From NCBI GenBank assembly GCA_963576565.1, contig OY755039.1:71422912-71486911 (forward strand): a stretch of 64,000 bases of DNA, given 5' to 3'. The notes under the pieces are model-generated. The model was given only the letters and a program-made list of their open reading frames with translations. It was not told the DNA's origin and made no database searches. Source of the DNA: Aspidapion aeneum. Lineage: Eukaryota; Arthropoda; Insecta; Coleoptera; Brentidae. A program made the translations under genes and the position numbers. Within the stretch, counting starts at the first letter, position 1, and the number at the start of each line of letters is the position of its first letter. Shown piece after piece: positions 10,619-23,713 of this stretch.

Positions 10619-11577
10619 GCTGTTTGTATTTTTATATGATTTGGCAATAAAGTTGAGTTGAGTTTGGTTGAGATGTACAGGGTGTTTCGATAAATTTCCA
10701 AACAGGTCTATTGCACTTATTTCAAGAGATAAAAAATAGGGCACCTATTTTCAAGAAATGTAGAGTACATCCCAAACTGCTAGAAATTGTAAAAGTTAAA
10801 TCATTCATTTGCAGGATGTTCCGTAAGAAATTTACATTGTTTGTGGTTTTTTATAACTTTTTTGATCGTATAGGATAAAGCCTAAACTTCTGCATTTATA
10901 ATTTTTTTCTATTTCTTGGAATAATTCCAGTAAACCTTGGTTTAAAAATACGAAAACACCTTATACTTACCTTGTTGTAAAATATGCTTTAAAAAATGTG
11001 CCTTGTTTGGCCATACCCCATCCAGGCCCAATTCAACTTGAAAATGTTTCATAATACTTTTCTTAATAAATAAAATTAAGAAATATATATTTTCGCTTAA
11101 TAAATGAGTTTTCCTAAAAAAAAGTTGGGTTTGACCTAACAAGCCATTTGGTAGAGGACCCAAAAAAACTTTATTTTTTATTCATATTTCCTTCATATTT
11201 TGTTTTCTTAATTTCATATTTTTCATAATTTTATTTAAAAAAGTTCATATTTTTCATATTATTTTGCTGTTTATCTGTTGAGAGCCCTGGAAGTTCACTG
11301 GTAAAACATGAAAGCGCTTAAATTAGGGCACATTCTTAAATTATTTAACTCAAAAATGCAATATTTTCGACCTCCTTCCCCTGATAATGAATAAGGCATC
11401 TTGGTATAAAATACATTAAAAAAACATTTAGTGTAACACAAGGTTAAACCTCCCTTTGGCATTACATAATTTAAGAATGGTCCTTTACATTGTTGAGTAA
11501 ATCAGGCATAAGGCGTAAATACTGACATATTGAGGCTATCAATATAATCTAGAAAATAATAAAAAAGACATAATCAT
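10619..11577. other. AT-rich spacer with a partial TACAGGGTGTTTC repeat
   Basis: There is no gene. At 10676 the sequence tacagggtgtttcgataaa begins a stretch that resembles one end of the TACAGGGTGT-type inverted-repeat elements found intact at 40917-41636 and 41992-42729. No matching opposite end was found, so it is probably a truncated copy. The short open frame at 10942-11163 (minus) has no recognisable content. Confidence 0.45.
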
Positions 11578-11852
11578 TAGTAGCGGATCCAGGGGGGGGG
11601 GGGCACTAGGGGCACTTGCCCCCCCCCCCGAGAATTTTTTGAATATAGAAAAAATGAGTAAAAAGTAAGGTTTTTGCTAATAAAAATTCAAAATTTTTGC
11701 TTGCGGCGCATGAAAGTGTCTATTGAATATTGTATTTTTTAGTTCTGACCAATTTAATAAAATGCTGCTTAAAAAAATATATACCGTTTTTTACCAAGAG
11801 AGAATGTCACCTTAAGTGCCCCACCCGCGAAGCACCTCTGGATATGCCCTTG
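11578..11852. mobile_element. hAT-like MITE with 8-bp target duplication
   Basis: This is a 275-bp segment flanked by exact ATAATCAT duplications (11570-11577 and 11853-11860). The left end reads TAGTAGCGGATCCAGGGG and the right end, read inward, CAAGGGCATATCCAGAGG, giving imperfect terminal inverted repeats. Near the left end are G- and C-runs able to pair with each other. There is no coding capacity. The 8-bp duplication points to hAT transposase as mover. Confidence 0.75.
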
Positions 11853-11860
11853 ATAATCAT

Positions 11861-14456
11861 ACTACAGAGACAATACATATTATATGCTCAAATTTTGGTT
11901 TAGTGAAAAGCTTAGACTATATTATTATTTTGATGGCTTCAGTGAAAAGGTTCTTATTAATTGTTTGGATGTATTCCAGAGAACAAAGCTTTTCTTCAAT
12001 CGCTGTGGTAGTTTATGTATTCCCATATTATGTTTCACAAAGACTAATTATTATTTTGATGGCCTCAATGTAAAAGTTCTTACATGGAATATTTTCATCC
12101 CTTTTATTATATACACATTCAAAACTAGGAAACAAAATTTGTTTCTAGGTTTTTGCCTAATAATATATAACTTACATAAAATAACTAATTTTATTCTTAC
12201 TTATTTTAAATTATACTTACCGCAATGTTATAAGAACTATGTTCATTTTTCGCTTTTTGTTATGTACAAAAGTATAGTTTTATAAAAATCCACTATTTTA
12301 TGCTTTTAGGGTTTCCGGCACAGTTTCCTGATATATGTGACATAAATACTAAAAAGAAATCTACTGAATTTAGGGAAGATAAAAACATGTATTGACAAAA
12401 CTTTGATGAGCATTTGGCCAAAAAAGGCTGGAAACCCACCAAACTCATACATACTTTAGCAACTGGAACATTTACATGATACTATAGATTAACTGGACTG
12501 GTTTAAGCAGGAAAAAAAGGTAGATTTTATCAATCAGTAATAAAAATTAATAGTTAAGGTATTTTGGTTTATACTTTTTTTAAACTTTTTATGAAGTTTT
12601 GTTCTTATATACAATATTTTATATTTATAATTGGTAAATCTAACCAGAACTACAAAAACTATTTCCAATCACTTAGTATAATAAGTCCCCTGGGAGGTTG
12701 AGGGGTTCAAATTAAAATTCGTACCTATAGATAATTAATCCTAGTAACTTCTATATACAAATTTTAATATTAGCATCTATGCCATTTCCCCTTTCAAAGA
12801 CCTTTTAAATGATGTATAGCATGACACATTTTAAAAATAAATATATTTTTTTAAAAATTTAAAAAATTTAAAAAAAAATTGATTTTTTTGGAAAAATACC
12901 ATTTTTAAATTTATTCAAAAAAATATATAATTTATTTTCAATGTTTTACTAAGACACTCACCAAATTTCAAGATGGAGAAATGATGGGTTCCATATGAAA
13001 AAATAAAACAATATTCAAACATGTAAAAAATGGTAGCTTTTTCAAGTAAAACATATAAGAATCAAAGATAAAGCTATAATATAGGAAAAAATAATATTTT
13101 ATAAGTATTAAGCACGCCTCTCAAAATTTCAAGTAAATTAAATATTTTTTAAATTATTTTTATTTCCAAAATTTGTAGGTCTAACCTGTAGCGGTAATGG
13201 GTTAAACTTTTCTTAAAATCATTTTTCTTTCAATAATTAAAATATCTGCTTTAGGTTTAGGGTAATAAAAAGAGGGGGCTGACCCGTTTGGGTGCAAAAA
13301 ACTCACATTTACTTCATTTGTCTAAAATAATTTGAATATTGAATAAAAAATGATTTTTGTAATATCAATGAGTATATGACCCATATAGAGTGGCAACTGG
13401 CAAGCTTCGCAACAGTGAAGGGTAGATGGCGCTGAAATAAATTCGTCTAGTACGTTATTGGTAATATTTAAAACTTTCTCTTTAGTTTTGTAAAAAAAGT
13501 TAAAATTAAAACTTACCCAGCTTCAGGGGATTCAGCATTTTTTAAAGTCTTCATGTACTTTAGCCTACTCCCAGTGACGGACACACGAATATGTCTTGGG
13601 GGTCCCGAGGCCACATAGATGGGGAGGCGAAGCCTTATGATGTCGAATTTTAAGCTATTTTTTGTGTTTTTTCATGAAATATGTGGAAAATATGTTAAAA
13701 AATCTAAGGCTTGGGGGCCCGGTTCGGTTGTTTGTTTTTATTTTTAAAATGTGTCATGTGACACATTATTAAAAAGGTCTTTCAAATATCTTTTTGACAA
13801 GGTATGACTCATAGATTGCTGGAAAGTAGTTTTTTAGATATTCCTATTTTTCTTTACCTATGTAGGAGCAAAACTTGGTAATCTTTTAATTTTTAAAAAT
13901 TATTTTAAAAATAAACTACTGGGCCAAAAATTTTCAAGATTTAATTTGAAGTGGGTAACATAATTTTTAGTTATTACATTTTTTGCACCTTTTCAGTAAA
14001 AAGTGCACTTTTCCACTTAAAATCCTCAGAATGAAAAGTAATGGCTAGACATGGCTACGCTCGTAGTACAAAATTTTCGTCTCGGGATAAGAAGTGTCAC
14101 TTTTATTTAAAGTTTTTAATCCTTGTAGGATTAAAAGTACAAAAATTTAAGGCATTTCCCATGTCAAAAGGTACAAGGTATTTATTTTTTGCCAAAACTC
14201 TTGGCAATAATACCAGTAGCCATGTCATAATAAAAAAATAATTGCACTAATAGGCCAGTCATTAGAGCATAAAAGTTGGTGTGGTGACGATTTTAACTTA
14301 TGTTTACATTGGACGCCTTATAAAAAAATTAAGTTTTTTACCTTGGCGTAGGGGGGCGGCTCCCCCCTTCATCTCGGATTTAGTGTGAACAAAAATGATT
14401 GTTTAAAAATTACCTTTTTCCGGTACATTCTAGAAAAAAATTAGTTTTAAACAAAA
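11861..14456. other. AT-rich intergenic stretch
   Basis: No gene is supported. The stretch is low-complexity A/T sequence with long T and A runs. The frames at 11816-12285 and 14041-14241 have no recognisable protein features. A degraded relative of the GC-rich element at 2542-2744 lies at 13573-13722. Confidence 0.5.
13573..13722. repeat. Second copy of the 2542-2744 element family
   Basis: It shares the blocks 'gaatatgtcttggggg', 'cttatgatgtcgaattttaagctattttt' (in part) and 'tcatgaaatatgtggaaaatat' with 2560-2700 in the same orientation. Its ends are decayed and no target duplication is seen. Confidence 0.55.
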
Positions 14457-15985
14457 GTCGAAGACAATAAAATTTTCTACAAAAGCCCTTATATACACTT
14501 TTTCGACAGACAAATGGTTTTCGAGTTATGAGGCTAAACATTTCGCCGCAATTTTGTATGTTAGCCAATTTTTGTATAAAATAAAGATTAATTAATGGCA
14601 TATAAAAGGAGACATTACTGAATGGCCTGGGTAGTACCCTTGCCGAGATACGAACCTTGATGTGGTAGCAGTACACTCGTTTTCTATGTATTTCCATAGT
14701 GTATGCAAAATAAACCCCTAAATCATTAATATTTGTCATTTTCTCAAAAGGTAAGCATTTTACAGAAAATATGTAATAAAGTTTATTGTAGGAAACTAAA
14801 TTATCTTTTAAACAATGTATCACTTAGATGGGCCAATTCCACGATTAGCACTTAACTGACATATAAAAACATTTTAGGAAAAAAACACCCTTTTCAGAAA
14901 AAATTAATTGTACTTTTAAACAGCGTACCGCAAAGTGGTGTGAAAGCTATTACTCACCCTATTATACCTGAGGGGCGTCCGCATATAAAGGTTATTTTTT
15001 TTTAAATAATTTTTTGGTTTTAATTAATTTTCTTATAAACTAAGCTTTTCAAAAATTCCCGTTTTACTCTATATTATTGAAAATAAAATTATCTTTAAAT
15101 ATATATCTAGTAGTTTCTGTTAACGGAGGAAACTTAAGAAACATACGCATATTAGGTTTTTTTTTAATTAAAAAAAAATTCTCATGTGTTTTATCAATTT
15201 TTTTTAAAGCAAGCTCTATCGGCAAAAAGTTTTACTTTGTACTATAGACAATTAAATTTTCTTTCGAACAGTGTGTATATTTATAACATTAGGGCAACCG
15301 TTAATACCCCAGGGGCGTATAAAAACTGAATTGAAAAAAAAATCACCAAACATGCGTATATTCCTTGAGTGTTCCCCGATTACAAAAACCCACTAAATTC
15401 ATATTGTTTTAAAAATAATTTTATTTTTAATAATACAGAGTAAAACTAAACTTTTCGATAAACTTCGTTTTTAATAAAATTTTTCCCAAAAATGCTTGGT
15501 TTTCTTGAAACCTGAATTAAACCTAAAAAAAAACATTTTTTTTCATGACTTAAAAAATAACCCCATTTTTGGGATGGCATATTAAGTGGTAACCGTGAAA
15601 TTGAACCATTCAAATGATACACCGTTTAAAAGATAATTTAATTTTCTACAAAAAAGTTGCTTACATATTTTCAGTTAAATGCTTACCTTTTACGAAAATG
15701 AGATAAAACTTAATAAGTTCTGTTTATTTTGCATATACTTAGGAAACGGGTGTACCGCTAACACTTTAGAGTTCATATCTCAGCAAGGGTAATAACCAGA
15801 TTTAGTTAGTCTTTATTTCATATTTTTCTCAAAATTAAGCAGTTTTTAAGATAAAGGCCACTAAAAAAGAAAATTGGTCAATATCCATATTGGCGGCAAA
15901 AAGTTTAGCCTCATAACTCGAAAACCATTCGTCTGACGAAAATACGTATACAAACGCTTTTATAGGAAATTTTGTTATCATCTAT
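14457..15985. repeat. Foldback element 2
   Basis: Inverted arms of about 410 bp (14457-14865 and 15575-15985) match closely; the block ggttttcgagttatgaggct at 14514-14533 has its complement at 15907-15926. The 700-bp centre is AT-rich and non-coding. The right arm ends right next to the 5' end of the LINE, so one may have inserted beside the other. The frames at 14410-14823 and 15972-16208 are chance frames over the arms and junction. Confidence 0.65.
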
Positions 15986-16171
15986 TTTGTCATCAACTAT
16001 TATTTTTCTCAGTATTCGTTCGATCGCAGTTCAGTACGGTTATATTGCATCGTACCTGCATGAGAGTACTAACGAGGTCAAAGTAGAAGTTTGTTTTGTT
16101 TACAATAAACCTCGCGCGCGAAAAACCTGTGTTAAAAATCTATATACAATGTGTATTATAAATAATATATC

Positions 16172-16801
16172 ATGTTTAAAAGCAAAAAAAGTGTACCATC
16201 ACCTGTGAAACTTGTTTTAAAAATTAGCGAAAAGCCCAAACAAAATCAAGAAAAAATGGATAATGCCGAATTATTTCAGGATAGCCATGCTAGAACACAA
16301 AATGAAGAAGTTTTATATAGCGAATGGAAAAAATCCCAAAACGAAAAAAAATCACTTAGTGTACAAGTGGATTATCTCCGAAGTCAACTGGAAAGTATGC
16401 AAAAAAAATTTGCAGATTTAGAGACAAAAGTCACTAAAAAAGAAGAGTCTGACATGGACTACATTACTGATGAGGACGATCTGGCAAGAGAAACTGAGTC
16501 GATCAGACAAAAAGGAAAAGGTTGGAAAAAACGTCGAATGGATACTTCACTCTCACCACCACAACAAAGCTCGGGCACTGGAGAGCCCTCCAATAAAACA
16601 CAAAATGAAGAACCCCCAACTAAGGTTAAAAAAGCTCCATTACCTCCACGGATTATGGTAAATGGCGTAAATAATTTTAATGATATTTATGAAAAGTTAA
16701 ATATCATACAAGGAGTTAAAATAAAAGTTTTAAATAACGAAAATATTAAAATAAATGTACAAGACGCAGACAGCTATCGGCTGGTTACTAAAATGCTTAA
16801 T
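16172..16801 (+). pseudogene. LINE ORF1, 5' part (interrupted by BEL-2)
   Basis: The frame starts at ATG 16172 and encodes about 210 residues before running into BEL-2. The first ~110 residues are Lys/Glu/Gln-rich and likely coiled-coil (residues about 45-95). Then comes a proline-rich linker, followed by a segment (NGVNNFNDIYEKLN onwards) typical of the domain before the zinc knuckles in jockey ORF1 proteins. The same protein resumes after BEL-2 at about 23714. The family's role is binding the element RNA in a particle. In this genome copy the reading frame is destroyed by the insertion. Confidence 0.8.
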
Positions 16802-17275
16802 TGTTAGCTCCCGCTAAATTTCGCGGTGTTTGTAAATTTTAAAACCACACAATTGGATGACGGACAGAGTGCATTTTCGCGCATTTTGGACATGCGCTCC
16901 AAGAATCAGTGAAATCCTTTTTCGACCGCCTCGAGAAATGGCGTGTTAATTTACTTTCTCCAACTATTTCAAATTTCTACACTTGAAAGTGCTCGATTTT
17001 GGTGTACTGAAGCATAGAACTAGAAACTTCAGCCCTTCAGCTACGTGGTGACATCATTAGATCCAGACAGGGGCCCCTTGGAAGTGGAGAAATTGGCTGC
17101 AAACTGGTGAGTGCTTTGTTTCTGATTTCCGTTGTGTGGTGCCCACAATTGACCTATGGACCTTTTTAATTATTTCGTAATTTCATATCAATATATTTAT
17201 GTTTGTTCGCGCTTTCATTAATTAAAATATATACAGTCCATTGCAGTTATCGTTTTTCTAACTGCGGGCAAAACA
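16802..17275 (+). repeat. BEL-2 5' LTR
   Basis: This 474-bp direct repeat is matched by 23246-23713. It contains a 3-base and another 3-base segment absent from the 3' copy (near cttcag and catcat). Confidence 0.92.
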
Positions 17276-17279
17276 TAAG

Positions 17280-17298
17280 TGTTCCTTTCGACCCGAAT
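17280..17298 (+). promoter_or_regulatory. BEL-2 primer-binding site (tRNA-Tyr-like, decayed)
   Basis: TGTTCCTTTCGACCCGAAT lies four bases after the 5' LTR. It resembles the complement of the tRNA-Tyr 3' end with one inserted T and a few substitutions, in the same place as the sites in BEL-1 and BEL-3. Confidence 0.5.
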
Positions 17299-17531
17299 TA
17301 TTTAAATTTACTCCATACGACGGTATTAATAAGTCGGCCATTTTCACGCCGAGATCATGCGGCCTTGAATTTTGCCAATCGTATTGAAACGAGAGAGATT
17401 TTCGCTCGACCTTCGGTAGCGGCGCAGTTCACCTGTTTTTCGGTCCGCTGCTATGGTAACGTACCGCGTGGTCATTCAGTAAACAAATCGAAGCAATCAA
17501 AACAAACAAGCACATGTTCAGTGTGTTAGGT

Positions 17532-17768
17532 GTGTTCCATATCATTTCGATATTTAAAACAATTTTCATCAATTGCGATAAATTAGTGCATATTTTCGAC
17601 AATTCGTCATTTTTCTATTTCAGAAGCATTAATTTAGCGTTAATTGTATATTTACCGACATTTCTGTGATTAGATGTGTTCCATATCATTTTGATAGTTA
17701 AAACAATTTTCATCAATTGCGATAAATTAGTGCATATTTTCGACAATTCGTCATTTTTCTATTTCAGA
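17532..17768 (+). repeat. Duplicated block in BEL-2 leader
   Basis: A block of about 92 bp (gtgttccatatcattt...tttctatttcag) occurs at 17532-17624 and again at 17677-17768 with two or three changes, 145 bp apart. Both copies end with a splice-acceptor-like TTTCTATTTCAG just before the Gag start at 17796. Confidence 0.8.
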
Positions 17769-17795
17769 CAATTTCGTCATTTCAAAGGTAAAATC

Positions 17796-19744
17796 ATGTC
17801 TGTCAAAAAAGCCGTGCAAAAACGCAAGGGTTTTTTATCTGCGATCACCGAGTGTTATGTGTTTTCACAGACCGCGGCAACAGACGAAAAAGCGAGAAAC
17901 GAGTTTCAAGTGAGGTATTCCGATTTGGACGAAACCTTCGATAAATGCATGCTGGCACATAATGATGTCATTATGTTGATAGACGACTCGGACGACGAGG
18001 AGTTTAAAACGCAGGATGCGATCCTTTCAGAAGCTCGTAAATATTTTTATGCGTGTAAGGGGGTTTACTCTAAAATATTTCCGGTTGAGGCCCCATCCTT
18101 TTCGGGATCATATGTTCGACAAAACGAAACTCCAAAACTCAAAGAGTTAGGTATTCCCATATTTCGAGGTGATAAAAAATTATGGCCAAGCTTTTTCGAT
18201 CTTTTTAATAACAAAATAGATCAAAATCAAAGTCTAAGTAACGTTCGAAAACTTCAATATTTATTTTCATATCTCGAGGATGAGCCTTTAAAATTGATAT
18301 TAGGGATTAGCTTATCTGATCAAAATTATAAAATTGCTTACGACAAATTAGTCAATAGATATCAAAACAAGCGAGACCTCGCAAATGATGCTTTAAGCAC
18401 AATTATGAACTCCAGATTAAAAAACGAGTCAGCTAAAGAATTGCGTAATTTAATTGACACCTTTTCTGAATCCCTAGAAATTTTAAAATCACTTAGCTTT
18501 GACGTGGACAGTTGAGACTTTATTATTTTTTTCATTTTGTTAGAAAAATTGAATATTCCGACGCGTTCAAATTTCGAAATGAGTCACGCCAATACTAATA
18601 CCGAAATTCCCACTTTTCAGTCACTTTTTCAATTTCTAGAAAAAAGATGTAAAGTTTTGGAATCACTTCCTCAATCAACAGCACCCAAAAAGGTGCCTAC
18701 CTATCAAAAATCAAATTCTATGCAAAATCAGTTTGGGCAAAAGCCTACCTATCAAAATTCAAATTCTATGCAAAATCAGTTTGGGCAAAAGCCTACCTAT
18801 AAATCATCCAATTCGCCTTTTATAGGACTGGCTGGCACCTCAACTAATTCAAGTACGGGAATAAAATGTTTCCGGTGTAATCAAGGTCACGTGCTTTCGA
18901 AATGTCAAACATTTCTTGATTCTCACCTATCGATCGCCTATCTTTCGTCAAGCAGAAAAAATTTTGTCTAGCGTGTTTTCATCCCTTGCATGGGGTAGAT
19001 ACGTGCAAATCAAAATATTCATGCAGGACTTGCAATAGTAAAAGGCACCACACTTTAACTCATATCTTAGAAACTAATCAAGAGTCTGGAAGCCAAGATA
19101 CTAGTCCTGTCATTCACACACCACCTGTCAATAATCTTCATGTGTCATTAAATACCTCAGGACCTTCAGGTACCTTTCTTTTATGCACCGCCATAATAGA
19201 TGTTATGGACGGTTGCGGAAATTTTCAACCTGTAAGGGCACTGCTTGATTCTGGATCACAGACAGGATTCATCAGTGAAAAGTGTATTCAGCGTCTTAAT
19301 CTTCCTAGGCGAAGTTACACCACTGAAATATTCGGATTAAATCAGATGTCTTCTTTTACTTCCAAAGGGCTCGTTCAATGTCACATTAAGCCACAAGGAT
19401 AGGTCACTCCTTTACTTAATTTCGAAGCAATTGTCGTTCCACAATTATGTTCCAATATGCCTACATTCACTTTGAACGATAATCAGTGGAAACACTTGGA
19501 AAACCTTAAACTTGCCGACCCATCTTACTTCAAATCTAGACCTGTGGACCTAGTTATTGGTTGCGAGCTATTCGCACAGATATTCAAGGAGGGCAGGGCT
19601 CTTGGACAAATAGGGCAACCTTCAGCCCTTGAAACTATCTTTGGCTGGGTCGTCATGGGAAAAGTTGACGAAGTAGGTAGTCTTACGGAACGAACCAGTT
19701 GTTTTTTAACGAGTCACCCCTCCTTTAGAGGTCATTCTCCCTAG
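17796..19744 (+). pseudogene. BEL-2 gag and protease region, broken
   Basis: The likely start is ATG 17796; the earlier ATG at 17676 lies in the duplicated leader. A DUF1759-type Gag is readable up to a TGA at 18513-18515, continues from about 18537, and loses frame near 18960. Cys/His knuckle segments and an aspartic protease motif DSGSQ (about 19247) follow in the next frame. An in-frame TAG sits at 19400-19402, and the frame shifts again near 19740. It is homologous to the matching parts of BEL-1 and BEL-3 but not functional. Confidence 0.85.
18696..18791 (+). repeat. 48-bp tandem repeat in BEL-2 gag
   Basis: Two nearly identical 48-bp units encode a 16-residue repeat (PTYQ...QFGQK), followed by a partial third. 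It lies in the linker between Gag and the zinc knuckles. Confidence 0.85.
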
Positions 19745-22700
19745 GTTTTGGGAAATCGAACATTTGCCTAAAAAACAAATCTTATCAAAGGAAGAAAAAA
19801 AAAGCAGAATCAATTTTTACTGCGAGTGTAGTACGGCAACCGAGCGGTAGATTCATGGTAGATCTTCCGTTTAAAGATAAAATAAACCCTGACCTAGGAA
19901 ATACTTATCCGCAAGCTTATCGTAGATTTTTACTTCTAGAAAATAGATTACTCAAAAATCCTGATCTGTACACTGCCTATTCAAGTTTCATGCAAGACTA
20001 TATTGATTCTAATCATATGAGTCTAGTTTTATCTAGTCAACCAAAAGTCGACGTATCATGTTTTTTAGCACATCATTGCGTACTAAAGCCGGAAAGCTTA
20101 AGTACAAAATTAAGGGTAGTCTGGGATTGTTCGGCAGTCACCCCAAAAAATATTAGTCTCAATGACACGTTGTTATCGGGACCGAAACTTCAAAAAGATA
20201 TTGCTTCTTTACTCCTTACGTTTCGTCTTAATCCTATTGCCTACATTGCTGATATCAAACAGATGTTCCGTCAAGTCCTTATCAATCCTTATCACCGTCC
20301 TTATCAAAGGATATTGTGGAGGTTTTCTCCACAGGACCCACTTTCAGTGTAGGAACTTTCTACTGTCACTTTTGGCATGACATGCTCACCTTTTCTAGCC
20401 ATGCGTACATTAAATGAGCTGGCAGAGAGAGAAAAGGAACGTTTTCCTATGGCTAGTACTGTTCTAAAAACGTCAATCTACATCGACGATATCTTGGGAA
20501 CTAGCCCTTCGCTTTCTGAAGCTCTTTCCCTTCAAACGGAACTCTATGATTTGTTAAAGTCGGGAGGATTTGAACTTAAAAAATGGGCAAGCAATTGTCC
20601 TGAGTTATTGGCAACATTGCCAGAATCCGATCGTCAAATGCCTCTCTCTTTTGATAAGGAGGAACCACACTTTATCAAAGTTTTAGGACTTCAATGGCAT
20701 CAAAAAAACGACATTTTTTCTTATCAATTCTTACCAAACGTTCTATTTTATCTATCATAGGAACAATCTTCGATCCCTTAGGTTTTCTTTGTCCCTTGTT
20801 GCTACAAGCAAAATTTATTTTGCAACAGTTGTGGATATCGAAAATAGGCTGGGACGAAGAACCAGATTCTTCTATCATCGACTCTTGAAACAAACTTCGT
20901 TCTGAATTCCCGCTTCTTACCAATTTTCAATTACCCCGACAAATCAAACTGTCAAAAATCAATACTTGTCAAATCATCGGCTTCTGTGACGCTTCAATTC
21001 GAGGCTACGCAGGCGTCGTATATTTTCGTGTAGAAGAGGAAAACAATATCTCTGTTTCACTCATATCTGCAAAATCTAGGGTCGCGCCTATAAAGTCACA
21101 AACTTTGCTAGGCTAGATCTCCTAGGCGCATTTCTTTTAAGCGCATTAATTGACTTCGTTTTATCTAGCTATGAAGGAAAAATAACTTTTACAAATATCG
21201 TTACTTTCTGCGATTCGCAAGTCGTATTGCATTGGCTTTCATCCCCTCCTAATCGCTGGCAAATCTTTGTTGGAAATCGAGTCAGTAGAATCCAAGAAAT
21301 CATTCCCTCAAACTCGTGGCGCTACATTCCTTCTGCTTTAAATGCAGCCGATATTGCGTCACGAGGGGCCACCCCTTCACAGCTCATGTCACATGACATG
21401 TGGTGGAACGCACCGTCGTTTTTGTGGTCTCCCGAAAACGAATGGCCCGATTTTCATAAATCAAAAATGCCGATTGATTTCGGAGATATTAATCTGGAGG
21501 AAAAGCCAATGGTCTGTTGCAATGCGATAATTGACGTTAACTTCTTAGATCAGCTTCTTATCAAATATTCATCTATATCAAAAATTCAACGTATCATTTG
21601 TTATGTCCTTCGAATAGTTAACCTTTTTCAAAACCATTCCTATCAAAAACCCACTAAGCCGCCGGACCAAAAAGTTATTTTTGAGAATATTGTTTTTCCT
21701 ACCACCGGTGAAATGCAAAGTGCGTTATACCTTCTTATCAAACGCGTTCAAGGTTCTTGTTTTTCTGAGCTTTTTTCCGCGTTATCTAAGGATAAACCAA
21801 TACCGAAACCTTTCCGAAAACTTTCACCTTTTCTTGATGAAAATAATATCATTAGAGTCGGTGGTAGATTACAAAAATCTGACCTTTTGTCTTATTCTGC
21901 AAAACACCCCGTCTTACTTTCGAGTAACCATCGTTTAACTACTCTTCTTATCGAGTCCACTCATCGCCAATACCTTCATCCTGGGTTTAAAACATTACAT
22001 AATCTGCTTTTACAGCAATTTTGGATATTATCTGCCAGACGGGCAATTCAGAGAACCATATCCAAGTGTTTGCAATGTTTTAGAATCAACCCTAAACCCT
22101 ATAGACCGCCCATAATGAGTTCACTTCCCGCTCATCGAATCAATCAACTTAAACCTTTTTCGAGTGTAGCTATCGACTTTTGTGGACCTTTCTTTGTGAT
22201 TCCTCATCGTTACCGTGGTTGTACAGCTTTCAAATCGTATGTCTGTGTTTTGTCTGTACGGCCACACATTGCGTGCATTTGGAATTAACCATGGAACTGT
22301 CCACCGAAGGGTTCGTAGGTGCATTCCATCGATTCATTTCCAGACGTGGAAGCGTGACGCAATGCTGGTCAGATCAAGGCAGTAATTTTATAGGGTTTCG
22401 TAACCAATTACTTGATTACGCAAGAAGTGCGTCCACCAGACTTTCTATTCGTTGGCATCTGGGACCTCCTCTCAGTCCACATTTCAATGGCCTGGCAGAA
22501 GCTGGCGTCAAAAGTTTTAAAACTCACTTTGTTCGAGTTGTCGGCGACCAGAAGTTGTCTATCATGGAAATGTCCACCCTTAATAGTCGCCCTTTATCTC
22601 CTGCCTCTTCAGACCCACACGATCTTCAACCTCTTACCCCTGGGCATTTTTTGACCCTTGAACCCCTTAATTCAGAAATTCCGGAGTCAGATTTGTCCGA

Positions 22701-23013
22701 GGTTCCCCTAAATCGGCTCTCGAGATGGCAACTAATCCAAGAACTACATAATGATTTTTGGAAAAGGTATTCTGTAGAGTATTTGCATACGCTACAACAG
22801 GGACACAAGTGGGCTGATTCGTCCCCAAATATCAAATTAAATGATTTGGTTATCATAACGAGTGATCACATTCAGTCATCTTTGAAATGGCCAGTCGGTC
22901 GGGTCATCGAACTGCATCCCGGCGGAGACGGTCAGGTGCGTGTTGCGACGGTACAAACGGCTACCGGTGTTTACAAGCGGCCAGTTGTAAAACTGTGCCT
23001 CTTGCCGAATTAA
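19745..23013 (+). pseudogene. BEL-2 RT, RNase H and integrase region, broken
   Basis: Pol continues in pieces: 19855-20352 and 20377-20760 are one frame split by a TAG at 20350-20352. They carry RT with YIDD near 20490. A frameshift in the A-run near 20703 moves to 20694-20888, with a stop at 20886. RNase H is readable only in fragments to about 21220. The integrase zinc finger (HHCC residues present), first catalytic Asp and core run in 21227-22288. After another shift near 22250, the rest of the core and the DUF5641-like end run to TAA at 23011-23013. Confidence 0.87.
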
Positions 23014-23031
23014 AGTAATTTTAATTTTTTC

Positions 23032-23245
23032 TACCTATTGAAGTCAATTATTACAATAGGTAATTCTCTATTATTTTTTTAAAAATTTTGTTTGTTTGTT
23101 TTGACTTTTTCGGGTTTTCGTTATCTCTAAATAAACTTACGCTACTTATCTGTTTTTCATTCATTTATATTTATCGGTCGATCATTTTTTTAATCTATAT
23201 CTGTCCGGCTGATATTCTAAAATTGTGTGTTTTGGAGGGCAGTTA
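23032..23245 (+). promoter_or_regulatory. BEL-2 terminal hairpin and polypurine tract
   Basis: A 9-bp stem (TACCTATTG at 23032-23040, CAATAGGTA at 23054-23062) lies 18 bases after the pol stop. The purine-rich TTTTGGAGGGCAGTTA (23230-23245) abuts the 3' LTR and resembles the BEL-1 tract (GGGCAG shared). Confidence 0.5.
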
Positions 23246-23713
23246 CGTTAGCTCCCGCTAAATTTCGCGGTGTTTGTAAATTTTAAAACCACACAATTGG
23301 ATGACGGACAGAGTGCATTTTCGCGCATTTAGGACATGCGCACCAAGAATCATTGAGATCCTTTTTCGACCGCCTCGAGAAATGGCGTGTTAATTTACTT
23401 TCTCCAACTATTTCAAATTTCTACACTTGAAAGTGCTCGATTTTGGTGTACTGAAGCATAGAACTAGAAACAGCCCTTCAGCTACGTGGTGACATTAGAT
23501 CCAGACAGCGGCCCCTTGGAAGTGGAGAAATTGGCTGCAAACTGGTGAGTGCTTTGTTTCTGATTTCCGTTGTGTGGTGCCCACAATTGACCTACGGACC
23601 TTTTTAATTATTTCATAATTTCATATCAATATATTTATGTTTGCTCGCGCTTTCATTAATTAAAATATATACAGTCCATTGCAGTTATCGTTTTTCTAAC
23701 TGCGGGTAAAACA
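23246..23713 (+). repeat. BEL-2 3' LTR
   Basis: This 468-bp copy of 16802-17275 starts CG instead of TG and ends ACA. It is followed by CTTAAT, the duplicated LINE target. Confidence 0.92.

Larger units (their letters stand above)
16802..23713 (+). mobile_element. BEL-2: decayed BEL/Pao element inside the LINE
   Basis: This 6912-bp element has a 474-bp 5' LTR (starts TGTTAGCTCCCG, ends AAAACA) and a 468-bp 3' LTR whose first base has changed (CGTTAG). CTTAAT flanks both sides (16796-16801, 23714-23719). The LTRs differ by two small indels and several substitutions. The Gag-Pol frame has at least eight stops or frameshifts, so the insertion is clearly older than BEL-1 and BEL-3. Confidence 0.93.

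Noticed and set aside
14410..14823. 137-codon minus frame
   Set aside because: It lies entirely in the left arm of foldback element 2; the matching right arm does not conserve the frame.
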